Shown one piece after another: positions 12,478 to 12,860 of a DNA stretch of 12,860 nt. This DNA is from an uncultured Faecalibacterium sp. (GTDB lineage Bacteria; Bacillota; Clostridia; Oscillospirales; Ruminococcaceae). The position numbers and the translations under genes are program-made. The stretch covers positions 1 through 12,860 of the forward strand of contig CAKTEF010000036.1 of the NCBI GenBank assembly GCA_934547065.1, in the 5' to 3' direction. Numbering within the stretch: the stretch's first letter is position 1; every line of letters starts with the position of its first letter. A model generated the notes under the pieces. It was given only the letters and a program-made list of their open reading frames with translations, did no database searches and had not been told where the DNA came from.

Positions 12478-12576
12478 ACAAAAAATGACCGCCCTCAGCG
12501 TCCAAACCTGAGCGGTCATTCTTTGTAATTGACCAGCCGGAAAGGTACTGACCGTTTGCCAGACAGCACTTTCTTT
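12478..12576 (-). ncRNA. Candidate small non-coding RNA, about 100 nt, two stem-loops
   Basis: A strong promoter (12583-12611) and an intrinsic terminator (12480-12520) on the minus strand enclose about 100 bases without a ribosome binding site plus reading frame. The 5' part folds into GAAAGTGCTG/CAGTACCTTTC (12573-12540): 10 bp with one G-U pair and one bulged C, and a 13-nt loop TCTGGCAAACGGT. A 19-nt linker CGGCTGGTCAATTACAAAG leads to the terminator stem. I do not recognise it as SRP RNA (no GGAAGGAAGC apex), 6S RNA, tmRNA, RNase P, a T-box or a common riboswitch. It lies between two independently transcribed genes, so a free-standing trans-acting RNA is the simplest reading; a leader that reads through to the aminopeptidase is the alternative. 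Confidence 0.55.
12480..12520 (-). terminator. Intrinsic terminator of the candidate small RNA
   Basis: AATGACCGC (12520-12512) pairs with GCGGTCATT (12492-12484) over 9 bp, continued by TCAG/CTGA past a 2-nt bulge, followed by an unbroken T-run (complement of A 12480-12485). This is the most classical minus-strand terminator in the window. It may also catch glyS readthrough, since the hairpin directly after glyS has no T-run in that direction. Confidence 0.8.
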
Positions 12577-12582
12577 ATTTGT

Positions 12583-12611
12583 ATTATAGCACAGCCCCGC
12601 CGAAATTGCAA
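12583..12611 (-). promoter_or_regulatory. Strong promoter of the candidate small RNA, overlapping a hairpin
   Basis: Minus-strand TTGCAA (12611-12606), 17-bp spacer, perfect TATAAT (12588-12583) preceded by TGC (extended -10). Predicted start near 12576. The -35 box is in the loop of the hairpin at 12591-12623 and the spacer contains one arm of its stem. It is the best -10 match in the window. Confidence 0.75.
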
Positions 12612-12628
12612 CGGCGGGGCTGTTTTTT
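12591..12628 (+). terminator. 12-bp hairpin after glyS with T-tract on the plus strand
   Basis: ACAGCCCCGCCG (12591-12602) and CGGCGGGGCTGT (12612-12623) pair perfectly around a 9-nt loop, with six T at 12623-12628. The T-tract serves plus-strand transcription, although no plus-strand gene is seen. On the minus strand the hairpin follows the glyS stop but runs into GCTATAAT without a T-run, so it may protect the glyS 3' end rather than terminate it well. Confidence 0.65.
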
Positions 12629-12631
12629 ATC
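12606..12631. repeat. Right member of an imperfect inverted repeat
   Basis: On the minus strand reads GATAAAAAACAG, C, CCCGCCGTTGCAA. With the copy at 12280-12310 it encloses a segment of about 350 bases that carries the candidate small RNA. I see no clear target-site duplication next to the two copies. Confidence 0.6.
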
Positions 12632-12650
12632 GCCTGAAAGCGAAATTTGC

Positions 12651-12860
12651 TCAGAACTCGATCTTGCTCTCGATATAAGCTTTCAGCTCGGAGATGGGCA
12701 TACGCACCTGCTCCATGGTGTCGCGGTCACGGACGGTGACGCAGTTGTCGGCGGCAATGCCCTTGGCCTCGTCGCCCACGGTGTCAAAGTCCACGGTGAT
12801 GCAGTACGGGGTGCCGATCTCGTCCTCGCGGCGGTAACGCTTGCCGATGGAACCGGTATC
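12651..12860 (-). CDS. glyS: Glycyl-tRNA synthetase, C-terminal end only
   Basis: The last 69 codons and the TGA stop are visible; the gene continues beyond base 12860. Glycyl-tRNA synthetase charges tRNA-Gly. The translated piece contains [20 protein letters not shown] and [19 protein letters not shown], which are hallmarks of the class IIa anticodon-binding domain at the end of the single-chain (alpha-2) enzyme, and it finishes [12 protein letters not shown]. This is the dimeric type, sometimes named glyQS, not the alpha-2 beta-2 enzyme encoded by glyQ and glyS pairs. A hairpin follows 28 bases after the stop. The operon relations upstream are not visible. Confidence 0.95.
   Translation of the reverse strand, partial: DTGSIGKRYRREDEIGTPYCITVDFDTVGDEAKGIAADNCVTVRDRDTMEQVRMPISELKAYIESKIEF

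Noticed and set aside
12237..12479. 80-residue minus-strand frame in the glyS-pepS interval
   Set aside because: GTG start without a ribosome binding site, overlapping terminators and the pepS promoter; composition is that of random GC-rich DNA.
12280..12630. T-box, 6S RNA, SRP RNA or known metabolite riboswitch in the glyS-pepS interval
   Set aside because: I looked for the T-box TGGNACCGCG motif, the SRP GGAAGGAAGC apex, and glycine, FMN, TPP, SAM and cobalamin core motifs and found none. A covariance search would be decisive.
1..12860. CRISPR arrays, tRNA genes, insertion sequences
   Set aside because: No regularly spaced repeats, no cloverleaf with CCA-type ends and no transposase-like reading frame were seen on either strand.

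Overview
The window is a piece of a GC-rich Bacillota (Firmicutes) chromosome, most likely from the class Clostridia, family Oscillospiraceae/Ruminococcaceae, in the Faecalibacterium range. This placement is an inference from gene order, protein sequences, strong AGGAGG ribosome binding sites and the single-chain type of glycyl-tRNA synthetase; it was not tested by a search. Every gene I can support lies on the minus strand, so the biological reading direction runs from base 12860 down to base 1.

In reading order: (1) the last 69 codons of glycyl-tRNA synthetase (12860-12651). (2) A 455-base gene-free interval (12196-12650) holding a 12-bp hairpin, a strong minus-strand promoter overlapping that hairpin, a predicted small RNA of about 100 nt with its own terminator, two further terminator-like hairpins, and the promoter of the next gene. 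(3) An M29-family metallo-aminopeptidase (12195-10954) with its own promoter and a GTG start. (4) A 238-base spacer with the main operon promoter and a 12-bp leader hairpin. (5) The nusA-infB operon: rimP, nusA, ylxR (rnpM), ylxQ (L7Ae family), infB, then an 18-bp intercistronic hairpin, then rbfA, nrnA, truB and ribF. (6) rpsO with its own promoter, a structured leader and a strong terminator. (7) pnp, with its own promoter candidate, running off the left edge inside or just after its KH domain.

The genes form one functional theme. NusA acts in transcription elongation and termination. IF2, RimP, RbfA, S15, YlxQ and YlxR act in translation initiation, 30S assembly and RNA binding. TruB modifies tRNA. 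PNPase and NrnA degrade RNA in sequence, PNPase to short fragments and NrnA from nano-RNA to mononucleotides. RibF makes FMN and FAD and is a traditional passenger of this operon. nrnA lies between rbfA and truB, where Bacillus subtilis has no gene.

The coding part is conventional. The parts most worth a second look are non-coding: the glyS-pepS interval, with a candidate free-standing small RNA inside a roughly 350-base block bounded by related, inverted hairpins whose T-tracts point outward; the rpsO leader, which folds into a long interrupted helix suggesting S15 autoregulation; and two very stable hairpins placed just upstream of the rimP and rbfA ribosome binding sites. All folds were worked out by hand. 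No homology search, energy calculation or expression data support them.
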